This document shows, one piece after another, positions 10,592 to 20,166 of a DNA stretch of 64,000 bases. The translations under genes and the position numbers were made by a program. The stretch is from NCBI GenBank assembly GCA_977006965.1, contig OZ345359.1:2542001-2606000 (forward strand). The letters run 5' to 3'. The DNA comes from Phymatolithon calcareum (taxonomy: Eukaryota > Rhodophyta > Florideophyceae > Hapalidiales). A model generated the notes under the pieces. That model saw nothing but the letters and a program-made list of their open reading frames with translations. It did no database searches and was not told the origin of the DNA. Every line of letters begins with the position of its first letter. Position 1 is the stretch's first letter.

Positions 10592-12050
10592 AGGACCGTA
10601 TGCAACTGGTGCGTAACGTTGATACGTGCGCTGAGCAAAAAGAAATTGCTCAAAAAGAAATTGAAAGCCAAGCGCGATGCTGGCGTGATACGAGCACCCA
10701 ACACCTGGCCGAAAAAGGTATTCTAGCACTCCCGCGGCATGAATTTCATCCGCCAATTGGAAGGGACCTCTCGCAGAACAGACTCAGAAGACTCATGACC
10801 CCAATCTCAGCGAAGGATGACGACGCGGCAAAGAAACTAGCCGTGGAGGCATTTATTCTGGAACGAGATGCGATACGGAAAGCGGAACTGGAAGTTTGGA
10901 CAGACGGTAGCGTTGGAGAAATACTCTCCGAATTCGTGCGCAATCTCCACCATGGTGAAAGAGTCTCGGTTAAGTGGGATGAAGGCTGGTACCACGCGAC
11001 ACTTGAGCTATTTCACGAATCCCACCAACAGAAGTCAGCGGTATCGAAATTCGTGACAAAACATGGCAAAGCTCCGGATATCATTCTTTCATATGACGAC
11101 GGTGATGAGCACGCGTACACCGCAAGCCCAACAGTGTCAAAACAACGTGCGATCCTCTGTGATGAGGATGGAGATACCCTCGACATGTACAGGACCATCC
11201 CTGTTCATGTAGGGGGGGCGGGGGTGCTACTGATGCGCGGCAACGAGACGGTCAAGGAGCTAGCGATGACCGCCGGAGCTGCTGGATCGTCATTCGACGC
11301 AGAGGTCTTTGCAGCAGTTCATGCGTTTCAAGAAGCTCTGAAGCTCACCTTTGTACCTGGAAGCACGGTAAGATGGTTCACCGACAGCAAGAGCTGTATT
11401 GAAGCCATTAGCGGACATGCACGGAGATACGGGGAAATGATTCGACGACTTTGGGGTCTTATGGAACAACTGATGTCAAGGGAGATTTTCATTGAATGCA
11501 TATGGATTCCAAGTCACTGCGGAATTTCAAGAAATGATGCTGCCGACGATCTAGCAAGAAGGGGTATATGCGAATCGAACTTGCTGGACCATCAGGCGAT
11601 TCCTCTCACCTTAGAAGCAGCGAGATCCATCATCAAAACATCCGCTAAACCCGCGCCTGTCTTCATTCCGACACTTCCCGAGGAGCTACCCATACCGCAT
11701 AGACGAGCGGAGGTGATCTTACACCAACTGATAGTGGGGTGCACCCCTATAGTGGCCGCCTTTAGGCACGGATGCAACATGTCGTACGATCCAGTGTGCA
11801 AGGCCTGCAATTCTGGTTCCAAAGAAACTACCGAGCACCTGATTCTACGTTGTGGTGGACGCTCTGTCTCCAGACGTGCGTTTATTGGCCGAGTTGGTAA
11901 CAAAACAGTAGAGGAACTATGCCGTGAGAGACCCCTAGCGATACTTAGATTTCTGAACAATGAGGAGCTGTTGCAAAACAGATCCTGGCGCTCACCCTCA
12001 GTGTGAGCGATCTTTCGCAATAAAGAAAGAAAGAAAAAGAAATTGTACCA
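10592..12050 (+). mobile_element. 5'-truncated LINE with RNase H region
   Basis: This is the 3' part of a non-LTR retrotransposon. It begins abruptly inside the decayed gene at about 10590, carries the ORF at 10600-12006, and ends in a short 3' UTR with the A-rich tail AATAAAGAAAGAAAG. Its 3' end matches the minus-strand fragment at 24185-24510. No clear target duplication was found by eye. Confidence 0.75.
10600..12006 (+). CDS. LINE ORF: RNase H split by a Tudor-like insert
   Basis: 468 residues. A linker (1-95) precedes an RNase H fold whose first strand is LEVWTDGSV, with catalytic D102. The fold resumes at GGAGVLLMRG (205-214) with E235, D262 in FTDSKS, IPSHCG and the final D316. Between strands 1 and 2 lies an insert of about 100 residues (106-204) containing GERVSVKWDEGWYHA and IILSYDDGDE, which look like a Tudor/Agenet-type barrel. 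After RNase H comes a zinc-knuckle-like C-x2-C ... H-x4-C (CKACNSGSKETTEHLILRC) and a leucine-rich tail typical of I/Jockey-type LINEs. The frame is intact, but the EN and RT parts are missing, so the copy cannot be autonomous. RNase H in such elements removes the RNA strand of the cDNA hybrid. Confidence 0.8.
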   Translation: MQLVRNVDTCAEQKEIAQKEIESQARCWRDTSTQHLAEKGILALPRHEFHPPIGRDLSQNRLRRLMTPISAKDDDAAKKLAVEAFILERDAIRKAELEVWTDGSVGEILSEFVRNLHHGERVSVKWDEGWYHATLELFHESHQQKSAVSKFVTKHGKAPDIILSYDDGDEHAYTASPTVSKQRAILCDEDGDTLDMYRTIPVHVGGAGVLLMRGNETVKELAMTAGAAGSSFDAEVFAAVHAFQEALKLTFVPGSTVRWFTDSKSCIEAISGHARRYGEMIRRLWGLMEQLMSREIFIECIWIPSHCGISRNDAADDLARRGICESNLLDHQAIPLTLEAARSIIKTSAKPAPVFIPTLPEELPIPHRRAEVILHQLIVGCTPIVAAFRHGCNMSYDPVCKACNSGSKETTEHLILRCGGRSVSRRAFIGRVGNKTVEELCRERPLAILRFLNNEELLQNRSWRSPSV

Positions 12051-12269
12051 TTTTTGAATCACCAACAAGTACCATAACCGTTAGTGCATGTAAAAGGGAC
12101 TGTATGTCATGAGTTCCCAGCCCCAAGAGAACACGACCTCATCGAGAATTGCGAGAGGACAGAGCATGCACTTGCGCAATCCAGAAGGAGTGCTTCGTGA
12201 TATATTTGTTTCCTAGATTGCGTACGCATCACACAAGTTCGTGAGGCGGGCAGTCAATGCACGGAGATC

Positions 12270-12335
12270 TAGTGTCTATTGCACGGGAGTTTTTCCTCCA
12301 TTGAGGAAATTACACTTTCTGAATTAAACAAATGC
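12270..12335 (+). mobile_element. Fragment of the left end of the TIR transposon family
   Basis: AGTGTCTATT followed by TTCCTCCATTGAGG resembles the terminal repeat at 4728 with changes. Only about 65 bases remain before unrelated sequence. Confidence 0.4.
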
Positions 12336-12347
12336 ACATGACTCGTC

Positions 12348-12665
12348 TGCCGAAAGTTCCCTCAAGTGAGCACGACGCTATTATCGAATACATTCGGAAT
12401 GGCAGCAGAGAGCCACCTGGAGACCATACGCATGAACCTAACAAAGTATGAACTGGACTCCGGAGAAATGTTAAGAACGGAAAAGGCATTAGACTCCATA
12501 CTACTCTACAGCGTCACCATAATTGACAATATGGAGAACGACGAGTCCCTGTATTAGGGACCAGGCGATATACTAGAATGAACAAGTTACGAAGAGCTGC
12601 TCCCGTACAGCCTTAGGAGTGTTAATGAGGGCTTTCAAATAACAAACTAAACAGTTGCAAAAAAA
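12348..12665 (+). mobile_element. Retroposon with 12-bp target duplication
   Basis: A 318-bp insertion is flanked by perfect direct repeats ACATGACTCGTC at 12336-12347 and 12666-12677 and ends in an A-run. It is the uninterrupted version of the copy at 4533-6092. A 63-codon open frame (12366-12557) ends in TIIDNMENDESLY and is followed by a 3' UTR with GAGGGCTTTCAAATAA. That motif is also seen, with variation, at the ends of LINE fragments in the window. It is best read as the 3' tail of a LINE or a LINE-derived SINE. Confidence 0.8.
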
Positions 12666-12677
12666 ACATGACTCGTC

Positions 12678-13017
12678 AGCATTGCCGTCAATAACATCAA
12701 GATTTAGGATCATCTCTACGTTTCAGGGAAAAGCAGTTCCTACCAGTAGAAGTACCACATAGGCAAAATAGAGCTCCGTAATGTCCACTAGAAGACGAGC
12801 AGGCAAGCTTCGACTTCTATCTTTTTCAAAATATCTATTTTCCAACGTCGAAGGTGTGAATACTCCTTCCACAGTCGTCCGCTTCCTCTTCGTAAGCGTT
12901 TGACGAGTTCGAACTCCCAACCCTGACACAAATTGAGGGTGACACAGCGGCGTCGAGCGTAGTTCGAGTCGCTTGAGTTGTAGCCAAGCTGCCATTTGCT
13001 GAGCTATTTTCATTTGT
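12678..13017. other. Intergenic, nothing recognised
   Basis: There are only short open frames; no RNA gene or repeat was recognised before the SINE copy. Confidence 0.5.
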
Positions 13018-13153
13018 TTGTTTGTTTATTGCATGATATTCGAGCTACACTAAGGTACCTCACATCTAGGGGGCCTCTAAGATGTTCACGAGCTGGATCC
13101 ATTCTGGATATTGGCGTAACTGCTTCCCGCGAGTACTGCGGCACACCACTACA
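13018..13153 (-). mobile_element. 5'-truncated SINE copy
   Basis: The minus strand ends in the same GCAATAAACAAACAAACAAA tail as the full copy at 13350-13643. It aligns with that copy's 3' half through GGATCCA and AGTACTGC-GCACACCACT. The head with Pol III boxes is absent. A 7-base direct repeat CATTTGT flanks it, which may be a short target duplication or chance. Confidence 0.65.
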
Positions 13154-13349
13154 CATTTGTGATTACGGATGAGCTGCGGTGTACAGCAATCAGCAGTCAA
13201 TGACACGCATGGCCACAATAGAACTATTGACTTAAAATGACCATCTCGATTACGCACCTTTTTCTCCACAATCAGGCTCTCTTGCCCGCAAAGATTCTGC
13301 CTGACAAATTGATTGCATGCGGAATAGTATATTTTGCATACTTCGGGTT

Positions 13350-13643
13350 TGTTTGTTTGTTTATTGCAGGTTATTCGAATTACACAAAGTGTACATTATT
13401 CAACATCTAGGGGTCCTCTAAATGTTCCTGATATGGATCCATTCCTGGTACTCGCGTATCTGCTTCGCGCTAGTACTGCTGCACACCACTCCACGGCGAC
13501 ATCCGTGTGCCCTTTGCGGAACGTTAATTCAACTCTTGCTTGTGACAGGACTCGAACCGGCGACCTCAACATTCCTGCCTGTATCATACCGAAATATGCG
13601 CACAGGTGCGCGGAGGCAGTTTTACCACTATACCACAGGTGGA
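13350..13643 (-). mobile_element. tRNA-derived SINE, full length
   Basis: The insertion is flanked by direct repeats TGCATACTTCGGGTT (13335-13349 and 13644-13658). Read on the minus strand, the head carries a Pol III A box (TGGTATAGTGG) and a perfect B box (GGTTCGAGTCC), a tRNA-unrelated body follows, and it ends in an (AAAC)n tail. Box spacing is wider than in a normal tRNA and the acceptor halves do not pair, so it is a SINE and not a tRNA gene. It would depend on a LINE for movement. Confidence 0.85.
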
Positions 13644-13658
13644 TGCATACTTCGGGTT

Positions 13659-14098
13659 GATAGACCAACAAGGTATCCAAATCGAAGGATGCTGTCGATA
13701 TTTAGTACTCGCGATCTCGGTCCAACCACGTTAGAGACATTAACGGACCAACATCCAAGCACACATCCACCGTGGAGACACATTGATCTATCTCAGAAAG
13801 CTCGATTTTGGAGAGAAAATCTATTGGGTTTTTTGTTTGCCATTAAATAGCTCCAACGAATTTTAGTTCCATTTTTGGAAGCTTCTCAGCCGACTTGACT
13901 CTTAAAAAAGGAGTTAGAATAGAACCGACGTAGAAATTTCTTCTCATCCAATTTGCTGCAACTTTTCAGATGAGACTGGGTCGTATTGCCCCCTAGGTCC
14001 AGTTCCATCGGTTTCGGAGATTCTCCCGCCTTCAGTGCTACGCACTGAGCAAAGTTGGATTAGAGTTCTTCCTCCCATTGACAAAAGCACCTCTAGTC
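13659..14098. other. Intergenic, nothing recognised
   Basis: No gene was recognised. 14091-14098 (CTCTAGTC) is the left target duplication of the hAT element. Confidence 0.5.
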
Positions 14099-15153
14099 CA
14101 AAGCATTGGAATTATTTATTTATTTTTATTCTTTTCCGGCGCAGTGTCGAGAATAAATAATTTATTGTTGAACGCAGAAGCAATAAATTATTGTATTCAA
14201 GTTCAGTGAGGAATAAATAACTGGTTATTCCCAATTATTGGATCCCTCTAGCTACTTTCTGTCACGATAGCATTGACGTCTTCGATTCCCCACGCACCCG
14301 AGTTAGCATGAAGGAACATCTGTTTCTCGAAGTTGCAGGAATAACGCTTCTTCTCCTGTCATCCAACGCGTAACCAGCGATCGAGAAAAGCCTCTCGCAC
14401 ATGTTCGACGTTGGTACAATGAATCGCAAGTCCATGTACTCAGAATCAGAGGAAATAACGCTTTTGCGACGCTTCAATGCGCGCTCGGCTGGCGATAGTG
14501 AACTGTCATCAACAGTCAAACTCACAGCACAGACAACCTTCTTCAATTTCTCGGTAGCAGATAGCTCAGCCGCTGACATCGCAGAAACACGTTTCTCCAT
14601 AATTTTCACAATTCCGGACTCGAATTCAGGGTGATGGATGATTGCCCCCGTCGAGCCCAAGCGGACAGAAAGTTGTGGGAACTCTCCTATCACCGTATCG
14701 AAAAATACCCGGGCGTCCGCCATAGATACGTCATCATTTTGGAGAGCCTTGGTAATTGTATCGAATGAAGTGAACTCCTCGCATAACGACTACACTTTTC
14801 GGTTTTGGCGTGTGCTTAACGTTAGAGCATCGACCTCATCAATATTCAGCTTGGGTAGAAACTCTTTGATAGCCATGTAGCGCTTGAGCATTTGCGCTGT
14901 CGATGACCATCGTGTCACATTGCTCCGGTAGGCACGTAAGTGCCTAAAGTTGCGGAGTTTTGCGCATTTTGGACGGAAAATTATTTGGATTATTTGGGCC
15001 AAAATCTAGTGAATAATGCTTTCAAATAAATACAATAATTGTCGCAACCACGACGATCTCAATAAATACAATAAATATTCGCGACTCAGGAATAAATTAT
15101 TGGAACAATAATTTAAATAATTACAATAGCAATTGTTTTTTTCCAATGCTTTG
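14099..15153. mobile_element. Internally deleted hAT transposon
   Basis: It has 12-bp perfect terminal inverted repeats (CAAAGCATTGGA at 14099-14110 and its complement at 15142-15153) with the hAT-type CAAAG start. Eight-base flanking duplications are CTCTAGTC and CTCTGGTC, seven of eight matching. Subterminal regions are rich in AATAAATA motifs. At 1055 bp it is far too short for a complete hAT element; only the C-terminal part of the transposase remains, on the minus strand. Confidence 0.9.
14262..15000 (-). pseudogene. hAT transposase C-terminal fragment
   Basis: Minus-strand pieces read NVTRWSSTAQMLKRYMA (14790-15000) and then, after a frame break near 14720-14790, a 153-residue frame ending at 14262. 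The latter contains the hAT dimerisation signature PTSNMCERLFSIAGY ... DRRRS near its C-terminus. The DNA-binding domain and most of the catalytic domain are missing, in line with internal deletion of the element. Confidence 0.8.
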
Positions 15154-15521
15154 CTCTGGTCCGAGCCGCTTGACGTCATGCGCCAGAGCATCAGTTGTGC
15201 GATCAGGGGTGATGAGACCCGAAGTTCCTTGTAATGCTCTATCCCAATGACCCGAGCAGAGCATACTCCAGGAAACCAGGAGCCGGGTTATCAATGGTTC
15301 TCTTTTTTTCCAAGGGGCAATCAGGATATCCTCGGATACGAAAACGTGCAGAAGAACACTCGATATCCTCAGGAACTCGGTTGGGAGTTGCACTGCAAGC
15401 TTTACCTGAACGTCAGGCACCGATGCATCTTCTTGCCGACAGCAACTCAGTCCGACTTGGATTTCCGCTTAACTGTAATTGGCAGTATTCGGTGGCTTGA
15501 TATAAATAATCTTGATCGTCT
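15154..15521. other. Intergenic, nothing recognised
   Basis: Begins with the right hAT target duplication (15154-15161). Open frames on both strands overlap without similarity I can name. Confidence 0.45.
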
Positions 15522-15975
15522 TTACTTTTGATTTTTGGGGCGGTTGTTGGACCAATATCCTCTTCTCTCACAAGGAGGCGCTGAAGCGATCACTAATTTA
15601 TCGAATGAGGGCTTCCAGAACTGTCCCATTTGCTTTTTCGCACTTTGCGAGTGTACTCTAGAGTCTTTGGAGCACTCTTCCAGACATTGTACTGTAGTTG
15701 ATTTAGTATGAAGGGGGGCGCCGACTCGCCGTCGAAGACCATTCTCTTGTCGCATCATGACACTGATTTGTTCCAGTCGACGAGTAAACATTGCTTCCTG
15801 TGGTCGAAAAAATCCTTATATAAGACATGTTGCGATCCCCGAGTGCTGAGGAAAGTGTGTTCTTTCAGAATCTGATGCAAAAAATGTTCCACTCCATTCA
15901 CATTAGCTGTTTCTAACTTTGTAATGTTGCCTCAATTGAGAACTGGGTCCTCAATTGGGGCATTCGTACAACGCG
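15522..15975 (-). mobile_element. Diverged right half of the TIR transposon family
   Basis: A minus ORF (15522-15791) starts with a segment (RRRVGAPLHTKSTTV) related to the ORF in the element at 4728-5999. About 130-180 bases outside it are two CCTCAATTG motifs (15923-15965) that resemble the inner part of that element's terminal repeat. Spacing from ORF start to end repeat is the same in both. The left half was not found. Confidence 0.5.
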
Positions 15976-16120
15976 CAGTCGGGCCGATTGTCTAGAAGCT
16001 TGCCCCCCGGACCCCGTTGATTGATAAGTTGGACCCTTGTAGAGTCATACTTCCGGGTGGAAGAACTGACATGTTTCCCGCAGGTTGGTGACCTTCCGCC
16101 TTCGCACGTCCAGTCTCCTC

Positions 16121-18085
16121 ATGGCTTCGATTGGGCCATCTGGGACAAAAACGGACCCGATCTACGCTGACCAAGTCCCGTTAAGTCTGGGCACCGCAAT
16201 CGTCATCGGCACCGCCAGTACCGCCATAATACTCTCTCAAGTTGTTCTTCGCACATGGAGACATGTTTCCCTTGCACAGGGGCGCGGGCTCATTCTTGGC
16301 CAGATTCATTTCTTAGTACTGATTTTGCTTGCCGTAAGTGCCATCGGGGGTGCGGGCGCGTTTCACTACTTGAAGGATGACGCCCGCGCCTTAGGCGGTC
16401 TTTTTCCTGTACTTGGTGTGTTTGCACCGTTCATTTTCCTCGCGCGTGCAAGACAGGAGGCCGACATAGTTCTACCGACACGCTCGCGTTTCTTGACCTG
16501 GTTCACTTCGTCGGCTGCTCATATCGTCTTCCTCGCTCCGGGCTTCGCGTGCGCCGCGCTCTGCACATTGGGTATGGTGCGCGCAGAATCGTGGGATGTC
16601 ATCGCTCTCGCGTTTTCTATTGCCGTTGCGTTCGCTACGCGTTCGGACCCCCCGACATATCTCGCATGGGACGGAATAGGGCCCCGCTGGCAGTGGGGGC
16701 GCTTGCTTCCATGCCCGTCGCGTAATCCAAGTTGGCGATATGTCGTTGGTCGGATTGAAGACCCTGAGACTGGAGTCGAAATTGGAATTGACGCTATGGA
16801 AGTTCCCGCTGTTGATAGCTTGGCGTTCAAGGGCGGGCTTGTAAATGAAGACGGTGTCGTTTCTGACAGGGCTTTGGCGGATGAAATTCATATGAAGGGG
16901 GTGCTGAAGGCCATGCCACTTTTTTATAGATATGTGGACACTGTTTGGACAGAAATTATACATGGAGTGTCGAAAAGCACAGCAAAAGAGGGACGGGAGC
17001 TTGACATAGCAACTGCGTCTAGTTTCTTGCTCATTATGGGCATGCTCAAGGAAGCATTGGACAGTAACGCCAATATTGGTGCGGATGTATGGCTGCTGCT
17101 TGCAATTTTGCATCGTCGCACGGAGTACATATCGATAGACTACATCCGAGAAGCCAATTTTCGAGGTGCACCGACTGGAACAAAGGTAAGAGCAATTCTA
17201 AGTACGCTGTGGTCCACAATGGCTGGTCGCCAGCGTGGTCAAGGCATCAAGATAGACGACGCTCTGCTTGCAGATATAGAAGAAGGACGTCTAGATGACG
17301 GTAATGGCGACGAAAAAGATACTTCACATTCCGAGCAAGAAATAATAGATGATGGCGATGTAGATCGCGACTCCGGGGTCCACGAAAGACAAAATATGAA
17401 CGCGGAACTCGAGGATGACGTGCATGCAGGGATAGCACCGGAGAAGTTAAGCACTTCCGGGAACCGGGTGAACGAATCTACCATAGGGCACTACCGGCTC
17501 CAAATGTTTCAAGCATTTCAAAGAGCTGATAGCCCACCATCGGATTCCAACGAGGCTGAATGGGCGTCGTGGGTTTTGTGCACCTTAGAAGACTTGTACG
17601 CGGCAGCTCTCTCAGTTTCGAGACAAGATACGAAGGGAGCGGGGAAACTGCAAGTTGAGCAAATGGAAACCAGTCTTCGTCAGTGGATTGGACTGGAAAG
17701 CTGGGCGATGTTGGAGAGCTCTATTCTAGAGACGATGGAACATCCAGCAAATGATTTCGAGACACATTCCTGGACGAAAGAGGAGCTGATTGAAGAAGAG
17801 GAACAAGTGACGACGGTTGCAGGAGAAGCAGATTTGAAAGTGGCGGAAGGTGAAGCATGGACCTACGCTATGTTATCACTGGCAAGCCGCGAGATTGTCG
17901 AAGTTGGACAACGAAGAAATGATGAGATGGGATTCAATAGTGGTGGCTTTGATTTAGCCGATGGAGAGTTGAACGGAAGACTGACAACTCAGAACATGGC
18001 GCGGAAATGTGTTCTGACACAGATTGCTCTTTGGGGATACGTCGCACTTGAGCAGACCGCAACAGCTTTGCCATCCAATGGATGA
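16121..18085 (+). CDS. Uncharacterised membrane protein, five N-terminal TM segments
   Basis: 654 residues from the ATG at 16121, chosen because the frame upstream is short and basic; 16085 is an alternative start. Hydrophobic segments lie at about 22-44, 57-83, 91-108, 124-152 and 157-173, then a large soluble region of about 480 residues. An acidic low-complexity stretch lies near 380-430, followed by mostly helical, Glu-rich sequence. No catalytic motif or known family was recognised. An intact long frame without introns and a location next to RAD51 argue for a real host gene. It may reside in an internal membrane with the C-terminal part on one side. Confidence 0.75.
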   Translation: MASIGPSGTKTDPIYADQVPLSLGTAIVIGTASTAIILSQVVLRTWRHVSLAQGRGLILGQIHFLVLILLAVSAIGGAGAFHYLKDDARALGGLFPVLGVFAPFIFLARARQEADIVLPTRSRFLTWFTSSAAHIVFLAPGFACAALCTLGMVRAESWDVIALAFSIAVAFATRSDPPTYLAWDGIGPRWQWGRLLPCPSRNPSWRYVVGRIEDPETGVEIGIDAMEVPAVDSLAFKGGLVNEDGVVSDRALADEIHMKGVLKAMPLFYRYVDTVWTEIIHGVSKSTAKEGRELDIATASSFLLIMGMLKEALDSNANIGADVWLLLAILHRRTEYISIDYIREANFRGAPTGTKVRAILSTLWSTMAGRQRGQGIKIDDALLADIEEGRLDDGNGDEKDTSHSEQEIIDDGDVDRDSGVHERQNMNAELEDDVHAGIAPEKLSTSGNRVNESTIGHYRLQMFQAFQRADSPPSDSNEAEWASWVLCTLEDLYAAALSVSRQDTKGAGKLQVEQMETSLRQWIGLESWAMLESSILETMEHPANDFETHSWTKEELIEEEEQVTTVAGEADLKVAEGEAWTYAMLSLASREIVEVGQRRNDEMGFNSGGFDLADGELNGRLTTQNMARKCVLTQIALWGYVALEQTATALPSNG

Positions 18086-18452
18086 GTTGTACTTGTGCCC
18101 GTGTTTACTGTCTAAACAAGAGCTATGGCTCCAGGCATAAAACTTTTCACTCCTTGAACATTTCACGGCCTATGTTCTGACACTCCACAACCTTTCGCCA
18201 TGTCCCGCTCTGTACAAATGGACGAAGGCTTCCATTACAGCACGCGATAATTACAGAGAAAATCATACGCCAGTGACCAAATCGGAGACACAAACAAGCC
18301 GTGCACCCGAGTACGCGTGGCGCCATTTCCCTCCCTGCGCAAATCTGCCTCAGGGCAGTCAAGTTGTGGTCTCTCGCCGAGTTTCCGGTGCATCCTCTCG
18401 GGCTCTGCGTTCAATTTTCCGGGGCAGAACGTTAGTTTCGGCTGTTGTTGCC

Positions 18453-19463
18453 ATGGCGCAGGTGAATCAGGTCTACGAGGAGGAGGAGAACGTCGGCCCC
18501 GCGGGACCCGTTCCCATTGAACGATTGGAAGAACTTGGAATTTCTGCGAGTGACACGAAGAAACTGCGCGAAGCAGGCCTCATGACTGTTGAGTCGGTTG
18601 CGTATTCAACGAAGAAGCGTCTACTCTCCGTCAAGGGTATTTCCGAGACAAAGGCCGATAAACTTATCGCCGAGGCAGCAAAAATTATCCCTCTCGGTTT
18701 CTGCACCGCACGTGAATACGATCAAGTTCGTGAATCCCAGATATCGCTTTCCACCGGCTCCAAGGAGCTCGATACGCTGCTCAACGGCGGTATTGAAACC
18801 GGATCAATTACCGAGCTTTTTGGCGAGTTCCGAACTGGCAAGACTCAGCTCTGTCACACCCTATCGGTAACGTGCCAAATGCCAGTGGATCAGGGCGGCG
18901 CTGAGGGCAAGGCACTCTACATCGATTCTGAGGGCACCTTCCGCCCAGAACGTCTCAAGGCCATCGCCCTTCGCTTTGGACTTGATCCCGACGAGGCGTT
19001 AGAGAACGTGTCCTTCGCACGCGCGTATAACTCTGACCATCAACTGCAGCTACTGCACCAGGCGTGCGCGCTCATGGCGGAGACCAGATACGCGCTACTG
19101 GTGGTTGATTCCGCAACGGCATTGTACCGGACGGATTTCACTGGACGTGGTGAACTAGCGGCGCGGCAGCAGCACATGGCACAGTTTCTGAGGTACTTGC
19201 AGCGAATAGCTGATGAGTTTGGATGTGCGGTGCTAATCACGAATCAGGTTGTGGCGCAGGTTGACGGCGGTGCGATGTTTGCGGTTGATCCGAAGAAGCC
19301 GATTGGAGGTAACATTATTGCTCACGCTTCGCAGACAAGGCTTTCATTGCGAAAAGGAAGAGGTGAAAACCGTATCTGCAAAATCTATGACTCTCCTACA
19401 CTTCCCGAATCGGAAGCGACGTTTTCTATCAACGAAGGCGGCATTATGGACCCCACCGACTAA
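18453..19463 (+). CDS. RAD51: DNA repair recombinase RAD51
   Basis: 336 residues, close to the usual 339. The N-terminal helix-hairpin-helix region (about 20-80) includes [10 protein letters not shown]. The RecA core carries Walker A GEFRTGKT (124-131), Walker B LLVVDS (215-220), and the L1/L2 region with [12 protein letters not shown] and PKKPIGGNI. It forms filaments on single-stranded DNA and catalyses strand exchange in homologous recombination in the nucleus. The ATG at 18453 gives a family-typical N-terminus; the frame stays open upstream to 18273 but that part is not RAD51-like. No intron is needed. It converges on prefoldin 5, whose stop lies about 105 bases downstream. DMC1 is the alternative, but the MAMQ-like acidic N-terminus and overall match favour RAD51. 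Confidence 0.95.
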   Translation: MAQVNQVYEEEENVGPAGPVPIERLEELGISASDTKKLREAGLMTVESVAYSTKKRLLSVKGISETKADKLIAEAAKIIPLGFCTAREYDQVRESQISLSTGSKELDTLLNGGIETGSITELFGEFRTGKTQLCHTLSVTCQMPVDQGGAEGKALYIDSEGTFRPERLKAIALRFGLDPDEALENVSFARAYNSDHQLQLLHQACALMAETRYALLVVDSATALYRTDFTGRGELAARQQHMAQFLRYLQRIADEFGCAVLITNQVVAQVDGGAMFAVDPKKPIGGNIIAHASQTRLSLRKGRGENRICKIYDSPTLPESEATFSINEGGIMDPTD

Positions 19464-19568
19464 CGAAGTCCTGTAAATGATACTCGTAGCAATCTGCATA
19501 TGTAAAACCTGTTAGGACAATACACTTCATACGGCCGTACCCTACGGCCCAATTTACAATTACCAGGA

Positions 19569-20166
19569 TTATTGATTGCGCGCCGCGGCAGTGTTCTTCC
19601 GCTGTGCTTCGACCACCTTGCGTTGCAGAACAGCATTGACCGCTTCCAATTGCTGTCTCTTCAGCGTATGCGCCGTAGACGCCTTTTCGGATTCTTCCTT
19701 GACGACGGTGGCCCTCCGCGCGAAAAACTTCTCCGCCGCCGCTGGTGTTTTCTCAACGTAAAATCCGGTCCCGATGTCAATCAGCACCTTGGTGACGTTG
19801 CTGATGTTTCCTGGGACATAAACCGATCCCGTCAATGGCACCATGATCTGATCCCCCACGGTCATCTCGCTCACAGACCGAGCATTATCCTTACTTGCCG
19901 CTAGACGCTGTAAGGCCTCATTTCGCTGCGCTAGCGATGCAGTGAGCATGTCGACCTCACGCTGCAAGTCTGCCTGGAGTTTTTCCAGTTGCTCAATTGG
20001 CAAACTTCCTAGAGGGACAGTTCCTCCCGGACTGGGCGCACTTGGTCGAGAGCTGGGCCCCTGTGCTGCCTGGAAAACAAAAAATTGAGAAAAGGTCCGT
20101 TCAGCCTTCCTAATCAATACAATTCGCAAAGACAGAAGGATGAAAGCAAGTACATACCGCTGACAT
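19569..20166 (-). CDS. PFDN5: Prefoldin subunit 5
   Basis: The protein is built from two exons: a three-codon exon (20166-20158, Met-Ser-Ala) and a main exon (20069-19569), joined across an 88-base GT-AG intron (GTATGT ... TTTTCCAG) in phase 0. The product is about 169 residues, against roughly 150 usually. A Pro/Ser-rich start is followed by the alpha-prefoldin layout: an N-terminal coiled coil (LPIEQLEKLQADLQREVDML), a beta-hairpin core (VPLTGSVYVPG, VLIDIGTGFYVEK) and a C-terminal coiled coil. Prefoldin hands nascent actin and tubulin to the CCT chaperonin in the cytosol. The gene lies 272 bases from the divergent RRF gene, so the two may share a promoter region. Confidence 0.9.

Noticed and set aside
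12880-12930. Possible tRNA B box (GAGTTCGAACTC)
   Set aside because: No A box at proper distance and no cloverleaf stems could be drawn.
13531-13643. tRNA gene with intron on the minus strand
   Set aside because: A and B boxes are good, but the acceptor halves do not pair and the flanking 15-base duplication and (AAAC)n tail show a SINE.
16472-17113. 213-residue minus ORF
   Set aside because: Antisense to the long membrane-protein frame and without protein-like composition.
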